DNA of 63,925 nt. Source: Haplomitrium mnioides (Eukaryota; Marchantiophyta; Haplomitriopsida; Calobryales). Position numbers and translations under genes: made by a program. Positions within the stretch are counted from its first letter, which is position 1, and the number at the start of each line of letters is the position of its first letter. Under the pieces are notes generated by a model, which saw only the letters and a program-made list of their open reading frames with translations, made no database searches and had not been told where the DNA came from. This document shows positions 42,812 to 54,171 of this stretch, in pieces. The stretch covers positions 1-63,925 of the forward strand of contig JBNGIS010035189.1 in the NCBI GenBank assembly GCA_049999725.1, read 5' to 3'.

Positions 42812-43912
42812 TCAAATGAGCGGATGAAGGGCGAGAGTCGTAGTTCAAACACAACCTTGTCCAGAACAGCTGCTGAAATCCTCCCGCACAATTTTTTCTT
42901 AGTGCTCAGCTGAATGACCGATCATCCAAAACCAAGAAATGCGTCAAATACCCGATAGTAGGCCGCAGCTGAGATACTTAGGCCACAAAACTGCTCTACA
43001 AGAATCACTCTCGCAAATTTCCCGTGATTGTAGAAGCCTGTCTAATGAGAATGAGACCGACGGAGCATTGATATACGACCATTTGGACTCCGAAACCACT
43101 ACAAGTCTTGATTTGTATGCCAGTCCTAGTCCCCGGACGGCTTCACCGGCCTTGCAAAACGACAATTCATTGCGTTTTTCTTGCGCCTGCAGAGCAAAAA
43201 TTTCTGGGAGAGAAAAACTGAGAATTCGTCGTCCCAAATACTAAACAAAGCTCTGCAAGAACAATGATGAAGCCTGGCAGTTGTCTATAAAACACCGACA
43301 AGGAAACTGGTGAATCGCCGAGTTCATGTCATCCCTCTTCGACGAATTCCCCTCCGATGACTTCTGCAGATCTATGCACGCCAAAGAGAACGAAGTTACA
43401 ATGGAGGACAAGTGGTCGGGTACAACTGTCCGAGAATCAGATTGAATCCAGCGCGTAAACCTTGGACACTCCGGTACCAGGAAAGTATCACCACCTTTTT
43501 TCTAGACGTAAGATGGTGATGACAAGCAACGCATGAGACAGTGGAGTTGAAGCAACTGCCACAACTGAATTCCCGCCCGGTGCATGCCAGTACACAATCT
43601 TCTGGAGCAAGTTTCTTGAGATTACTAAGCATCAATCTTTTCTAAGGTTGAATTACAATCTTTTCTAGAAAGAGAAACTCCTTCATAAAGACAACATGGG
43701 TATAAACGTTCTCCTTCATCAAAACAACAAGGGTACAAACTTTTGTGGCTCCTCTTCTCCCCCTAGTGAATGAAGATGCTACTTTAGAGAGGAGTTATCA
43801 ATTCAGTTTTCTTCCATTTTTGTCTTCATGTGGATCTATCATCTTTTATTTTATGCTTCTTTGGTTTCATAACTCTACATACTTGCAAGAGTGAATATTA
43901 ACATCAATTATT
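42812..43912. other. Region upstream of DUF538, no supported gene
   Basis: Overlapping short frames on both strands (42939-43244, 42944-43237, 43396-43635) have no recognised domain and no clear start context. It is single-copy looking, and may hold the DUF538 promoter. Confidence 0.4.
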
Positions 43913-44175
43913 TCTACTCTTAATACTATATATTTGATGCTTCAATTGTCTCCATTGGCTATTTTCTACTCTTAATGCTATATATTTGATGCTTCAATTG
44001 TCTCAATTGGCTATTTTCTACTCTTAATGCTATATATTTGATGTTTCAATTGTCTCAATTGGCTATTTTCTACTCTTAATGCTATATATTTGATGNNNNN
44101 NNNNNATTGTCTCAATTGGCTATTTTCTACTCTTAATGCTATATATTTGATGCTTCAATTGTCTCTATTAGCTAT
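43913..44175. repeat. 52-bp tandem repeat, about five copies
   Basis: Unit starts TCTACTCTTAATGCTATATA and continues through GATGCTTCAATTGTC and TTGGCTATTT. Starts at 43913, 43965, 44017, 44069 and about 44126; neighbouring copies are nearly identical. A 10-N gap falls inside the fourth copy (44096-44105), so the true copy number may be higher. Confidence 0.92.
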
Positions 44176-44254
44176 TTGATGCATCAACTATCTTACTTTC
44201 ATCAACTTGACTAACTAGATTCGTGTGCATCAACTATCTTCTTTTCATAAATTT

Positions 44255-44703
44255 TGTAAGAGAACTCAAAGACCAAATCCAAATGAATAAGAACTCATAA
44301 TGAACGTGAACTCCTAGTAGATTTCTTCAACCAAATGTCGATAAAACAAGCAAAAGCCAAGCAACCAAAGAACCCAATTGATTCGAGAGTAACTCTAGAA
44401 TGAAGAGTGGGGATATGAAGCTCTTCTATTTATACAAAAGAAGAGGGTGTCATCCATTTTCCTTCACGTACAAGTCACTTCCAATTTCAACGCTAGAATT
44501 GATCACTTAGAAGTCACTTCTAATATCAACCCTAAAATTGCTCATTTAGAAGCTACTTCTAATTTCAACCCTGAAAACTCTAAAAGTAACTTTAAAGAAA
44601 AGTAATCTTATGTCAATTCAACCCTAAAAATAACCCTCTACCACTTCTTTCACTCCTCTCTATTCTCTTATAAATAACATAACATCATGCTTGTCTTATT
44701 ACA
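44255..44703 (-). repeat. Gypsy-1-family LTR (449 bp)
   Basis: Starts TGTAAGAGAACTC and ends TTATTACA, like the LTR at 15296-15737, including three ~39-bp internal units. It is followed by TAATCCCC (polypurine tract on the minus strand) and by 160 bp of the element's interior matching 12140-12290, so this is the 3' end of a second gypsy-1 copy, cut off at 44865 by gypsy-2. Confidence 0.87.
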
Positions 44704-44865
44704 TAATCCCCACTTTCTAATTGATGATGTACTCGTCATGACTGGTAATTTCAAATAATCGAATAGTTTCTTGAGCATTCTCAAGGTTGGAACACGGTTC
44801 CCAAGTAGCATCATAAAGCGGATATTCTTTCCATAAAACTTTATATTGAACTTGAAGACGTCGTT

Positions 44866-45393
44866 GTAACACTACGCACCCACATTACATACAAAAGTTA
44901 GCTCAAGTACAACACATACAAGTTAGCATAAGAGAAGCATACAAGAACTTCAAGAACCCACAAGGTAAGGGATGCTAAACAATGCACTCTCTCTTCTTTA
45001 TATACTTGCTAGAAAGCACTTTGCTTACATAGGTGGAAGAACCCAATTGGTTCCTTTTCTCTCCTCTTTTAATTAGACTACCCATTTCTCTCTCACACTG
45101 ATTGGACTACCCTTCACTTTAATTCTCCTTCTACTACATGTTCTTATCTTTAGAACTTCTATTTGCTTTAATCATCTGCTTGCCACGTGCTCTTATCGTG
45201 TTTTAAAGTAGTATATCTAGACTTCCCCTTTCACTTTAATTCATTGACTTTCTCTCCTCTAGTTACGTGTCCAACTCTCTATAATAGCAATCGTTTTTTG
45301 CTACTCTAACTAGGTAATAGCTTTCTAGACATAGTTGGTACTATATCTTACTTCATTTTTAGCTATTCTTTACAAAATTTAGTGACCATTACA
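44866..45393 (-). repeat. Gypsy-2 3' LTR (528 bp)
   Basis: Begins TGTAACACTA and ends ACCATTACA, followed by AATCCTCTCCTCTTTT, the complement of a polypurine tract. TTTATATACTTGC at about 44998 is TATA-like. Confidence 0.75.
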
Positions 45394-45601
45394 ATCCTCT
45401 CCTCTTTTAAAAGGCAACGTCCTTGTTGCAAGTAAGAGAGTTTTCAAAAGAGTGAACAAGTGAGGAGGCATTAGCCAAATTCTCTAATGGCTTCTAAGTA
45501 GCTTCATAAAGAGGGTAACCTTTCCAATGAACCAAATATTCCACAAGCTCACGATGGCCCCAACGACGTGTGCGTTTCTTCAAGAGTTGTTCCACCTCAA
45601 A

Positions 45602-45907
45602 TTACTCAAGACCATCAATAAGCTTAGGTGGTGGAGAGGGTTTATGAGTACAAATGAAGGTGGTAGAGCGAGGTAGAAAAGTACATAGTAAAGAGGCATG
45701 AAAAATTGGATGAATCTTCGTATGAGATGGTAAAACTAGTTGATAAGCCACTTCACTGATATGAGCAGAAATAGCAAATGGTCTAATAAAGTGAGCAGAG
45801 AACTTACAAGAGCGAAGCAAAGGAAGACTGGTAGTAGAGAGCCACACTTCGTCACATATAGAAAAGGTCACTTCATGACGATGAGCATTGGCATATTTTT
45901 TTGGCAA
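45602..45907 (-). pseudogene. Gypsy-2 integrase C-terminus
   Basis: KKYANAHRHEVTFSICDEVW, then FAISAHISEVAYQLVLPSHTKIHP and FHASLLCTF match the integrase C-terminal domain. The frame stops before any chromodomain. Confidence 0.75.
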
Positions 45908-45943
45908 TTATGAGCAACTTCAAGTTTTTCCTTGGCCCATTAG

Positions 45944-46326
45944 AGTGTTATAAACATTCACTTCGTTGGTCGGTACACTATTCCCATTCACATTTCAGTC
46001 ACGTTGCTTCTACAAAGTAACATACTTCCCAATTCATATTTCATTTCAATACAGCTTTAAAGCTAATTTTATATAAAGCCCCTTGAAACATCACTAAAAG
46101 TGTTGAATTATGTGTTAGAGTCAAACATTGTATTACCTCATTGATAATAGTTTCATATGCTCACAAGATTCTAGCTCTCTTTAATAATTTCTTCAATAAT
46201 TTCTATGTGTCCTAGTTCTGTCTGTGTCCTATATCAATGAAAATAATAATCATAATTTCTATATTTTATAAGGATATACAAAATGATTATAATTTTAATC
46301 TTAACCCATAGATTAATCTAAGTAGG
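45944..46326. mobile_element. 383-bp non-coding insertion in gypsy-2 integrase
   Basis: ATTAG flanks it on both sides (45939-45943 and 46327-46331), and the integrase coding resumes on either side. It is AT-rich, without terminal inverted repeats that I can see, so its class is unknown. Confidence 0.4.
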
Positions 46327-46800
46327 ATTAGTGCAATACTAGATTAAGGTATAAGTCGTGAATGTCGTGGTGTATACGATAGAGGAAATCACCGGCAATT
46401 GGATTCTTAGAAGTCAATGTAGGTTGAAGACTAGATAGAGTGGTTGGATGCTCACCATATATCAGAAATAAAGACGTGGCTCGTGTGGAGCAGCTGTTGA
46501 TGGAGTTATTATAAGAGAACTCCACAAGAGGTAGCAACTAATCACATTCTTCTTGTTCTTCCAAAGTAAAAGCCCTCAACATGTCTTCAATGATGCGGTT
46601 GACTGTTTAGTTTGACCATCCGATTCAGGGTGATAAGCAGTAGACATAGCCAATTTGGTTTTGAGAAGACCAAATATTATAAGGCAAAACATGTTGGTAA
46701 ATTGAGTGCTTTGGTCACAAATAATAACTTTAGAGATGCTATGATGAGAGTAAACTACTTCCAAATAAATTTATGCCAAATCAAATGTTGTCACTGATTT
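46327..46800 (-). pseudogene. Gypsy-2 integrase core
   Basis: SKVIICDQSTQFTNMF (second catalytic Asp kept) and STAYHPESDGQTKQ, where the third catalytic residue (Glu) is lost or shifted, then LPLVEFSYNNSINS, the standard order in gypsy integrase. Two frames are separated by a shift at about 46560. Confidence 0.75.
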
Positions 46801-47379
46801 GGTAGTTGGAAGAATTTGAATCATATTGCTAAGTTTGTCCACAAAAACATTAATATCATTATAGTCCGTAGAAGTACGTGGTAGCTCATGCACAGTGTCT
46901 ATAGTTATATGTTCCTATCATTGATGGAGGATAGACAACATTTGTAATAAACCTCCTCATTTAAAATTGGTCGTTTTGTTTTGTTGATAAGCCAAACAAC
47001 TTCAAACATATGTTGAGAAGACTTTAGACAATCTTCAACGAGTTTATTATTGGCATAAGATGCATCAAGATGTGGAGGCATATGCCACCAATTGCGAAAT
47101 CATATGCTTCATACAAAACCTCAGAGAAAAGCTTAATATTATTAGAAACCCATACCTTGTCTTGGAAGAAAATCAACTCTCTTATATTTTCACTAGTTTC
47201 TTTTGTTGTGCGGCAATGATCTCTTCATCTTCTTTTGCTCTAGGAAACACTTCCATCTATCAAGTAGGATGAATTGTCATTTATGACAGGATGTTGAGTT
47301 GAGGCATGCAAGTCAAAGCATTTGCAATTTGACATTTTCCTTCTACATAAACCATCTTCATATAGAACCATTGTCACCA

Positions 47380-48400
47380 CTTCGTGCACCGAATCTACCT
47401 TTTTGAAAGCTCCTTTTGAGTTTCCAAATAGATTAGAGGTTTATGATCAATTTCGACAATAAACTCTTTATCTCCTAGATAATGCTTCTAATGCTTGGTT
47501 GATAGCATAATCGCCAATTCTTCCTGCTCTGTAGTGTGGTAGTTTTGCTCAGTATCACTCAACTTTCTAGAAAAGAAGGCAATAAGATGCCAACCATCCT
47601 CCTATTCTTGTTGCAAAACTCCACCGATAGTTTTTTAATGCATCCACCGAAAGTTTAATTGGTCATTTAGAATCATGCCATTTAAAAATAGAAGCATGAA
47701 GAAGTGTTTTCTTCAATGCTTAGAATGCTAACTCTTCTGCAACTCCTCATATCCAGGTGTGATTTTTCTTAAGCAAGTTGGTCAATGGTTCTTCTATTTG
47801 TGAAAATCCTTTCACAAATCAATGGTAAAACCTAGTTCGCCCCAAAAATTTCCCTTAGTTGTATTTGATCACTAAAAGCTTCCCACTTCTCAATTGCCTC
47901 CACTTTCTCATCCATAAGTTGGATTCCTGATGCACTTACATGGTGACCAAAGTAGTCAACCTTCCTTTTTCCATTTTCACATTTGGACATCTTGACATAT
48001 AGCTTGTGGTTACGAAGTACCCTCAATACCATATGAAGATGTTGTTGATGCTTTTGAAGATTCTTGCTATAGATGAGAATATTATCCAAAAAGACAACAA
48101 CAAACTTATCCAAATAAGATCAAAAAAATATCATTTATAAGATCCATAAATGTTGTAGGAGCATTAGTTAATCCAAAAAGCATAACAAGATATTCAAAAT
48201 ACTCATATGGACTTTGAAATGTTCTTTTTTGCACATCACCTTCTACGATTTGGATTTGATTATATCTGCTTTTCAAGTCCAACTTTGTAAAGTAATTTGC
48301 TCCTTCAAGTTGATCAAATAAATCATCCATCCTTGGCAATGGATATTTCTTTTTCACTGTTTGTTGATTGAGTGCTTGATAGTGAGCACACATCCTCATA
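47380..48400 (-). pseudogene. Gypsy-2 reverse transcriptase and RNase H
   Basis: MCAHYQALNQQTVKKKYPLP, YFTKLDLKSRYNQIQI, YLVMLFGLTNAPTTF and VVVFLDNILIYSKN give reverse transcriptase; the catalytic FLDD has become FLDN. 47380-47640 holds an RNase H remnant. Frames shift at about 48110. Confidence 0.85.
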
Positions 48401-49039
48401 CTACCATCTTTTTTTTCTTACAAACAGTATTAGTGCACCATAAGGAGAAATGCTTGGTTGACTGAATTCTTTGTCCAACAATTCCATAATCTGAGATTTG
48501 CATTCCTCCAATTCATGAGGAGGCAAACAATATGGTGCTTTTCACGGTGGAGTACTTCTTGGAATAACCTCAATCTTGTGATCAATGCTTCATTTAGGAG
48601 GCAAACTCTTGGGCAAATCATTGGGAAACATATCATGGAGCTCCCTCAAAACACCTTGAAATTCATGTGGAACATTATGATTTGAGAACTCTTTGTCAAT
48701 AATGAGCTCACGTATGAGTCTTAAAAACACCATATCTTGTTTTTTTATTGAACTTGCTCTAATCACATATAGAGGTAGGTGCCTTGACTGAGTTTGTACT
48801 CAATCTCCCCAAATCTTCCATTGAGATGTCGTGAGTGTCTTCTTTTGCCAATCTACTTGTGGATTATATCTTTGTAACCACTTCATTCCAAGAATAGCGT
48901 CATATCTTGCCAGTGTTAGGATCTTCCACTCCAACTTCTCTTTATAGTTACCAAAGTGTAAAGCTATACTTTGAGACAGTCATTCAATAGATTCGCTTTG
49001 GCCATTTGCCATTTCTACCACTTCGTGCTTTTTTTTTTC

Positions 49040-49130
49040 GAGAGTCAACTACAACTTCAATGCTATAGCTTGTGATAAGTAATTGTTTTCTCCTCCGGAA
49101 TATATCAAAACTCTTATTGCAGATCCTTCC
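49040..49130 (-). pseudogene. Gypsy-2 protease remnant
   Basis: Minus strand IRVLIYSGGENNYLSQAIA matches the gypsy protease site VLIDSGA..NF.S with the catalytic Asp changed to Tyr. Confidence 0.6.
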
Positions 49131-49153
49131 ATCCATCCATCCATCCATCCATC
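49128..49153. repeat. (ATCC)n microsatellite
   Basis: Six ATCC units within gypsy-2, next to the protease remnant; in the minus frame they give a run of Met-Asp-Gly-Trp. Confidence 0.9.
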
Positions 49154-49390
49154 AACCATAATTAACCCTCCATTTTCATTTTTTTCTATATAGTAGATGT
49201 GACCTTGTTGAATGTTTTCCTCACCTTTCTTTTTATCCCAACAAAACCATTAGGTTTTTGTACTAGTGCCCATCATTTCCGTGACATTCTTCATCTCCTT
49301 CATTGTTGATATTATGAAGAGGTCGTTGAAATACTTGCCTTTGATTGTGTTGTGAACAACCGCTACTTTGAACCAAGAACCTGCTACTCA

Positions 49391-50465
49391 AAACATGAAC
49401 CTTTTTTTTTAAAGGAAAAAACCAGATTTTTGAGCTCAAAAAAGAGAGGAAACGAAGTTATTTTTTAAAAACAAAAAGTACGTGAGTTTTTGGGCTTCAT
49501 GTTGGGCCGTTTTAATAAGGATGATAGAGCAAGAGTCAATTTCATTATGCAAAATCAAACAATATTCTAAGTTTTTATGAAAATATTGGAAATCTTGAAA
49601 TCGATGAAAATTATAAAAATTATAGTAAGTTTTAATAATAAACTTGCATTTATCATTGATTACAATTTGCAACACAAAATTTGCAATACACATCAAAAGA
49701 AATCATTTTGAAATATGTTTGGTATCACAAACTCTCTGTGCATCTGGACATTATGCTCTTTGAAACTTATTTTTTTGGAAAAAATTTATAAAACATGAAG
49801 AAAATGTCCAAGCAGACTACAAACCAAGGGAATGAGTTTGCACTCATAGACTCAAAAACCAACATATTGAAACAAGGCATATACACAAAGGAGTCATATT
49901 AAGAATAAAAAAGGTAGTAGCTAAGGAGATTGAATTAAGAGTGCAAACAAAAAAAAATCTCCAAGTTTTTTACTAGCTTCTACAAATTAAAGGTTTCGAG
50001 TTCTACAAAAGAGTCTTTCACTAGTGTAGAATCTAAGTTCTAACTGGTAGTCTTTGCATGTGGAAGCTTGAGGGTTGTATATTAGAAGTAGAATGTGTGG
50101 AAGGCTTCAACTTCTACCCCAAAGTCTATGTGCACATAGGAATCCAAGCTCAACATTTGAACACTCCACTCCAAAGTCTATACGCGCATAGTAATCCGAC
50201 CTCACCATCTGACCACTCCACAACAAAGACTATCAAGAACCTAGGTTTTAGGCTCCGCATGAGAGCTTTTGCATGCATGATGTTTCGGCATGCGAATCAA
50301 AGTCTATGTGCGCACAAGGTTCAGACTTCTACAATCAATGATACAAGTGCTTAAAGTTCTTTTTTTTTGCAACAAACTCTATGTATGCTAAAGATGTTGT
50401 TTTTTGATTCGGAATCTAAAAATAAAGTAGGTATAAAGCTCTACATCTGAGTCAAAGCACACATG
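49391..50465. other. Non-coding region with array 5
   Basis: AT-rich, no supported gene. A palindromic-core array lies at 50050-50400, next to the long-LTR element. Confidence 0.5.
50050..50400. repeat. Degenerate array 5 with palindromic core
   Basis: AAAGTCTATGTGCACATAGG, AAAGTCTATACGCGCATAG and AAAGTCTATGTGCGCACA occur at about 50131, 50172 and 50300, with further partial units. The core resembles array 3 (AAAGTCTATG..CATAG). Confidence 0.65.
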
Positions 50466-53223
50466 TGAGAACATAGTTCCTGATAGAAGGTCAGGAACAA
50501 CTTGAAGGAGTTCTTTTCTACGCGGTGGAGTAAGAAGGAAATAGTAAAGCTTCAGTTTTGTGTATAACAAGTGTAAAGTTGTAAGAACTTAAGAATAAGA
50601 GGAAATTTTGGATATAATTGGCCAAGGAGAGAAGGCTAAGTGATAGGGAAGTTGATTTCTTTTTCAAAGAAGAAGAAATTGTTTTTTGGAAAACTAATCT
50701 ATGTGTTGAGTGCTAGCTACTCCTATCTATTTCTATCAAGTGTTTGTTGGTGGACAGCTTGCCATGAACCAGTTGAAGTGTATCGAATGACAGATGCCGA
50801 TGCCTTGAACTAGGTCCATCCAGGGGCAGGAAGAAGAGGTGGCCTTACACCCCTGTGGGGCTGACTCTCGAAAGGAGGAGATTGTTGAATCCTTATATAT
50901 TACTTCTAAGTTATTGAGAAGCACTTATGGGATATTTGGAATGAACTTGAGAAGAAGTACCTCTGCAAATTGAAATGTGGAGGAGATTTTTGCATGGAAG
51001 AGATCTACGGCAATTGTTTAGCTGCGAGGAAGGAGAATCAATCTAAGGTTGTGATGATCGGTTGCTGTGCGAAGGTATGATGCGAGTGCTTTGGTGGGAA
51101 AAATGCCATGGACGGAAGGGAATTGAATAGCAATATAGTCCAGAAAAGGAAATCGATCACATGTGATGAAGCCCATCACTGAAACGTTGTGTGAAGGAAG
51201 AGGCAATCCACGAAGAACGATCAAACTGTGGCAACTGTGCTGCTAATGAGGAATTTGTGGTGAAAAAAGTTTATACAAAGAATCAATCAGTGAAGGAATT
51301 GAATTGCCATGCGGAGAAGGATTCAGAATGTCTGGAGTGATGAATTCTCTTGCTGCGATCAAGCGTCTCAGAATGATGCTACAAGTCATAGATTTGCGAG
51401 AAATTAAGCTCGAGGAGGAATCCACTTGCGATGTGTAAAAAGGAATCGCTACAAAGAATCAGTTATGAAGAATCACTTGTGAGCGGATTTCCTGTAAACA
51501 ATCGATGTGCGAATTGCCTTGCGAGTAATTGGGTGTGAAGGAAATGTTACGAGGAAGTGTTTCAAAATAAGGATAAGCACCTTGCAACCGACAATCCCTT
51601 ACAAACAATCGACAAGAAAAAAATTCCCTGATGTGACGAATGATCTATGCAGCCTCCTCTGAAATGTGAAGAATCGCCTAGCGGCAAAGAACGACTTACA
51701 AAGGAGTATGCTGTGCGTAAAGCCCTGGTATGGAAGAGGCAGCTGTGCGAAATCTAAAGACAAGGTTCTATGATGGGTCACCTAGCTAAGAAGAGAGAGC
51801 AGTCCCTTCGGAATCAAAAGGTAACTACTCTGACAATTGATTGAATGAGAAGCGAATTCTCCATGAAGAATTGGCCTGAATGAGCATTGATCTGTGAGGC
51901 CGCGTGAGGAACTAGCCGGCTATGAAAATCTAACAAAAGGATGAAGATCCCTGTGAGGAATCAAACTGAAGGAAGAATCGATCCGCTCTGTGCGACGATC
52001 GGAAGCTGCAATGAAGCCTGCACGCGAGAGCCTCATGTGGAAAGTTTATGAATAGGAAAGGAAATTGAGCATAAATCAATAAGACCAGCGAGAGAAGTGA
52101 TCAGTGATAAAATTTTGCTATGCGAAGATCGTCTGAATCCAATGGTATTAATTATTAAAAGGAACGAAATGATTTGAAAACGAAGGAAGAAAGGTCCTAA
52201 GAATCCGAAAGACATATCGAAACCGAGTCATGTGATGTGGGGTGCCCTAGTTAAGGAGGATCCGAAGTGAGTTCGAAGGGGGGATCCGTGGGATCCGTAA
52301 GATGTCCGTGTAGGTATCCGTTGTGAGGAGCCCCGGTTAAAAGGGTTCCGAGTGGAGTTACGAAGTGGGATTCTCAGTTAAAAAGGATCCGTTCCAAGGT
52401 GTCCGATAGATCATAAGCTACGGATTGGGAAGGTGAAATAGTGATAAGCGAAGCGGTGACTAGTGAAAATGTGACTTGTCAGCATTCTGCACTGAGTGAG
52501 GATTGTTGTGGAAGAACAACTACGAAGCAAAGTTTGAAAGGCGAAGTGACGACTTATCGTGGTTTTGGTGTTGATTGTGGAAGTCAAGTCAAAAGTTCGA
52601 AAGGTCGAAACAGATGCTTGGTGGAATCTGAGAAGTTCGAAAATTGAAAACTAGGAAATGAAGAGTTAGTGAAAGTTCAAAAATTAGCATAAGAACAATT
52701 GTTAGTAATTAGTTCTTGTGGCGAGTAGAGTTAATGTGAATTAAGCTAGCTATTTAGCTTAAGAACGAACTATGAGTTGATAGTTCTTATTGGAAGTTTA
52801 GTGAGAAAAAGTTAGTTTAGAAAGGAAGGAAGTTAGTTTTGTTTTGAACTGTTATGACATTTACTTGTCAGTTGAGCAATACATGGGGTACAAGCCTGAT
52901 GGCGAGTTCCTGTTCTGTTGGTTGTCTCATTGTACATTGGTGCTTCAAGTAAAATTCATGAGATTCTTGTCTGTGAGGTCTCTTGCTCTTGTTAATTGCA
53001 GATTGAGAAGGAGCAGTATGAAGAAGGAACAAGGAATTGAAGTCAAATTTTATGGGTGAATGTTCTGCAGGTTTTCAATTAAAGAAATCAGACAGATTGC
53101 ATTAGAGAAGTGCATGTCAGGGGGTACCTAAGTGTATTCTGCTAGTGGCATGGGTTCTAAGTTCCAAGTTGTAATCTGTGTGAGATTTAGTGGCAAGTCA
53201 AGTCTGCTTTGAGTTCTATTATG

Positions 53224-53271
<48 letters not shown>

Positions 53272-53942
53272 ATGTGTTAAATTTTAAGGAGAGAACCTTC
53301 TATGATTCTCCAATTAGTAAATGCTGGTTGGTGCAGTAGAGCAAGTATTGCTCAGAATTGTATGTGCCTGTGGAATATGCGAGCATTTCACAAACAAACA
53401 GAGTAGTGGGTGGTTGGAGGAATAGCAGTTGGATGTGAGATCAGGAGGATTGTTCCATAGTTGAGTTCTCATCATCAAGCTCTAGGGTATATTGGGTTGG
53501 AGTGGCTTGAGTATCCAGTTTGAAGGAAGTGAAGTGGTGTAATGAAGGTAGGCACTGGAGTGTTGGTTTGAGAGTTTCAAGCAAGTTGGGTAACTAGTTG
53601 CTTGGGAACATCTTTGATACAGCTCAAGTTTAAAATCACCATGTACATCAGTTTTCTTATCCTAAAAATGTCAATCATGCAATTTGTGTGATTCTTGGCT
53701 ATTGTTCTAGTACGTTGAGCAGTTAGAAGCGTTTGTGTGCGTGGTTTTGTGGAGAGAGGGTTGTCAGACCTAGAGAAGGAGAGTGGTCCATCTCTGAATT
53801 GATAGAGTGTAGTTTTAGAACTCTTTAAAGAATCTGAAAAGTCAGTAAAAATGATTTAAGAGCATATTTCTATATAGATCTTGTGTGGTTTGATCTCTGG
53901 TTGCACTTTTTGGGGCTGGAGTGCCACTACTATGCTACGACA
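50466..53942 (+). repeat. LTR of copy 1 (about 3.48 kb)
   Basis: Begins TGAGAACATAG and ends GCTACGACA. It is homologous in inverse orientation to 59970-63415 throughout. Contains GTGGGGAGCC/GGTTAAAAGG modules (52235-52400), the shared ~80-bp block (50805-50880) and a GT repeat. The left border is where homology between the copies starts. Confidence 0.75.
53227..53270. repeat. (TG)n microsatellite
   Basis: About 21 TG units in the LTR of copy 1. Copy 2 has only a short ACACAC stretch at the same place (about 60647), so it expanded after the two separated. Confidence 0.95.
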
Positions 53943-53952
53943 TGTGATTTCT

Positions 53953-53972
53953 TAGCGCCATTTTCGGGGATC
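53953..53972 (+). promoter_or_regulatory. Primer-binding site of copy 1 (tRNA-Asp type)
   Basis: TAGCGCCATTTTCGGGGATC; copy 2 has TGGCGCCATTGTCGGGGATC. The expected complement of plant tRNA-Asp is TGGCGCCGTTGCCGGGGATC. Confidence 0.8.
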
Positions 53973-54171
53973 TAATTTCTAGTGTTTTTCTTAAAAGTAT
54001 GTATAGTGTTATCAATAATGTTGGGAACCTGTTTTACTCGCCACTATTAAATTATGTTCTTAATATTCTGTTGTGGTAGTTTTTTTTGTGTTTTGTATTT
54101 TGTTTCTTTTCTATGTGAAGAAATTTAGAGAAGAAGCACTTTCTTTGTGGCGATTAGCAAGGAAGATGTGA

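Larger units (their letters stand above)
44866..49390 (-). mobile_element. Gypsy-2: decayed Ty3/gypsy element, one LTR found
   Basis: 3' LTR 44866-45393, then in minus-strand order (from right to left) protease, reverse transcriptase, RNase H, integrase. A 5' LTR was not found on the right; the element fades at about 49390. It lies inside the gypsy-1 copy whose LTR is at 44255. A 383-bp insertion interrupts the integrase. Confidence 0.8.

Noticed and set aside
42939-43635. Small genes upstream of DUF538
   Set aside because: Overlapping short frames on both strands, no recognised domain, no supporting start or splice context.
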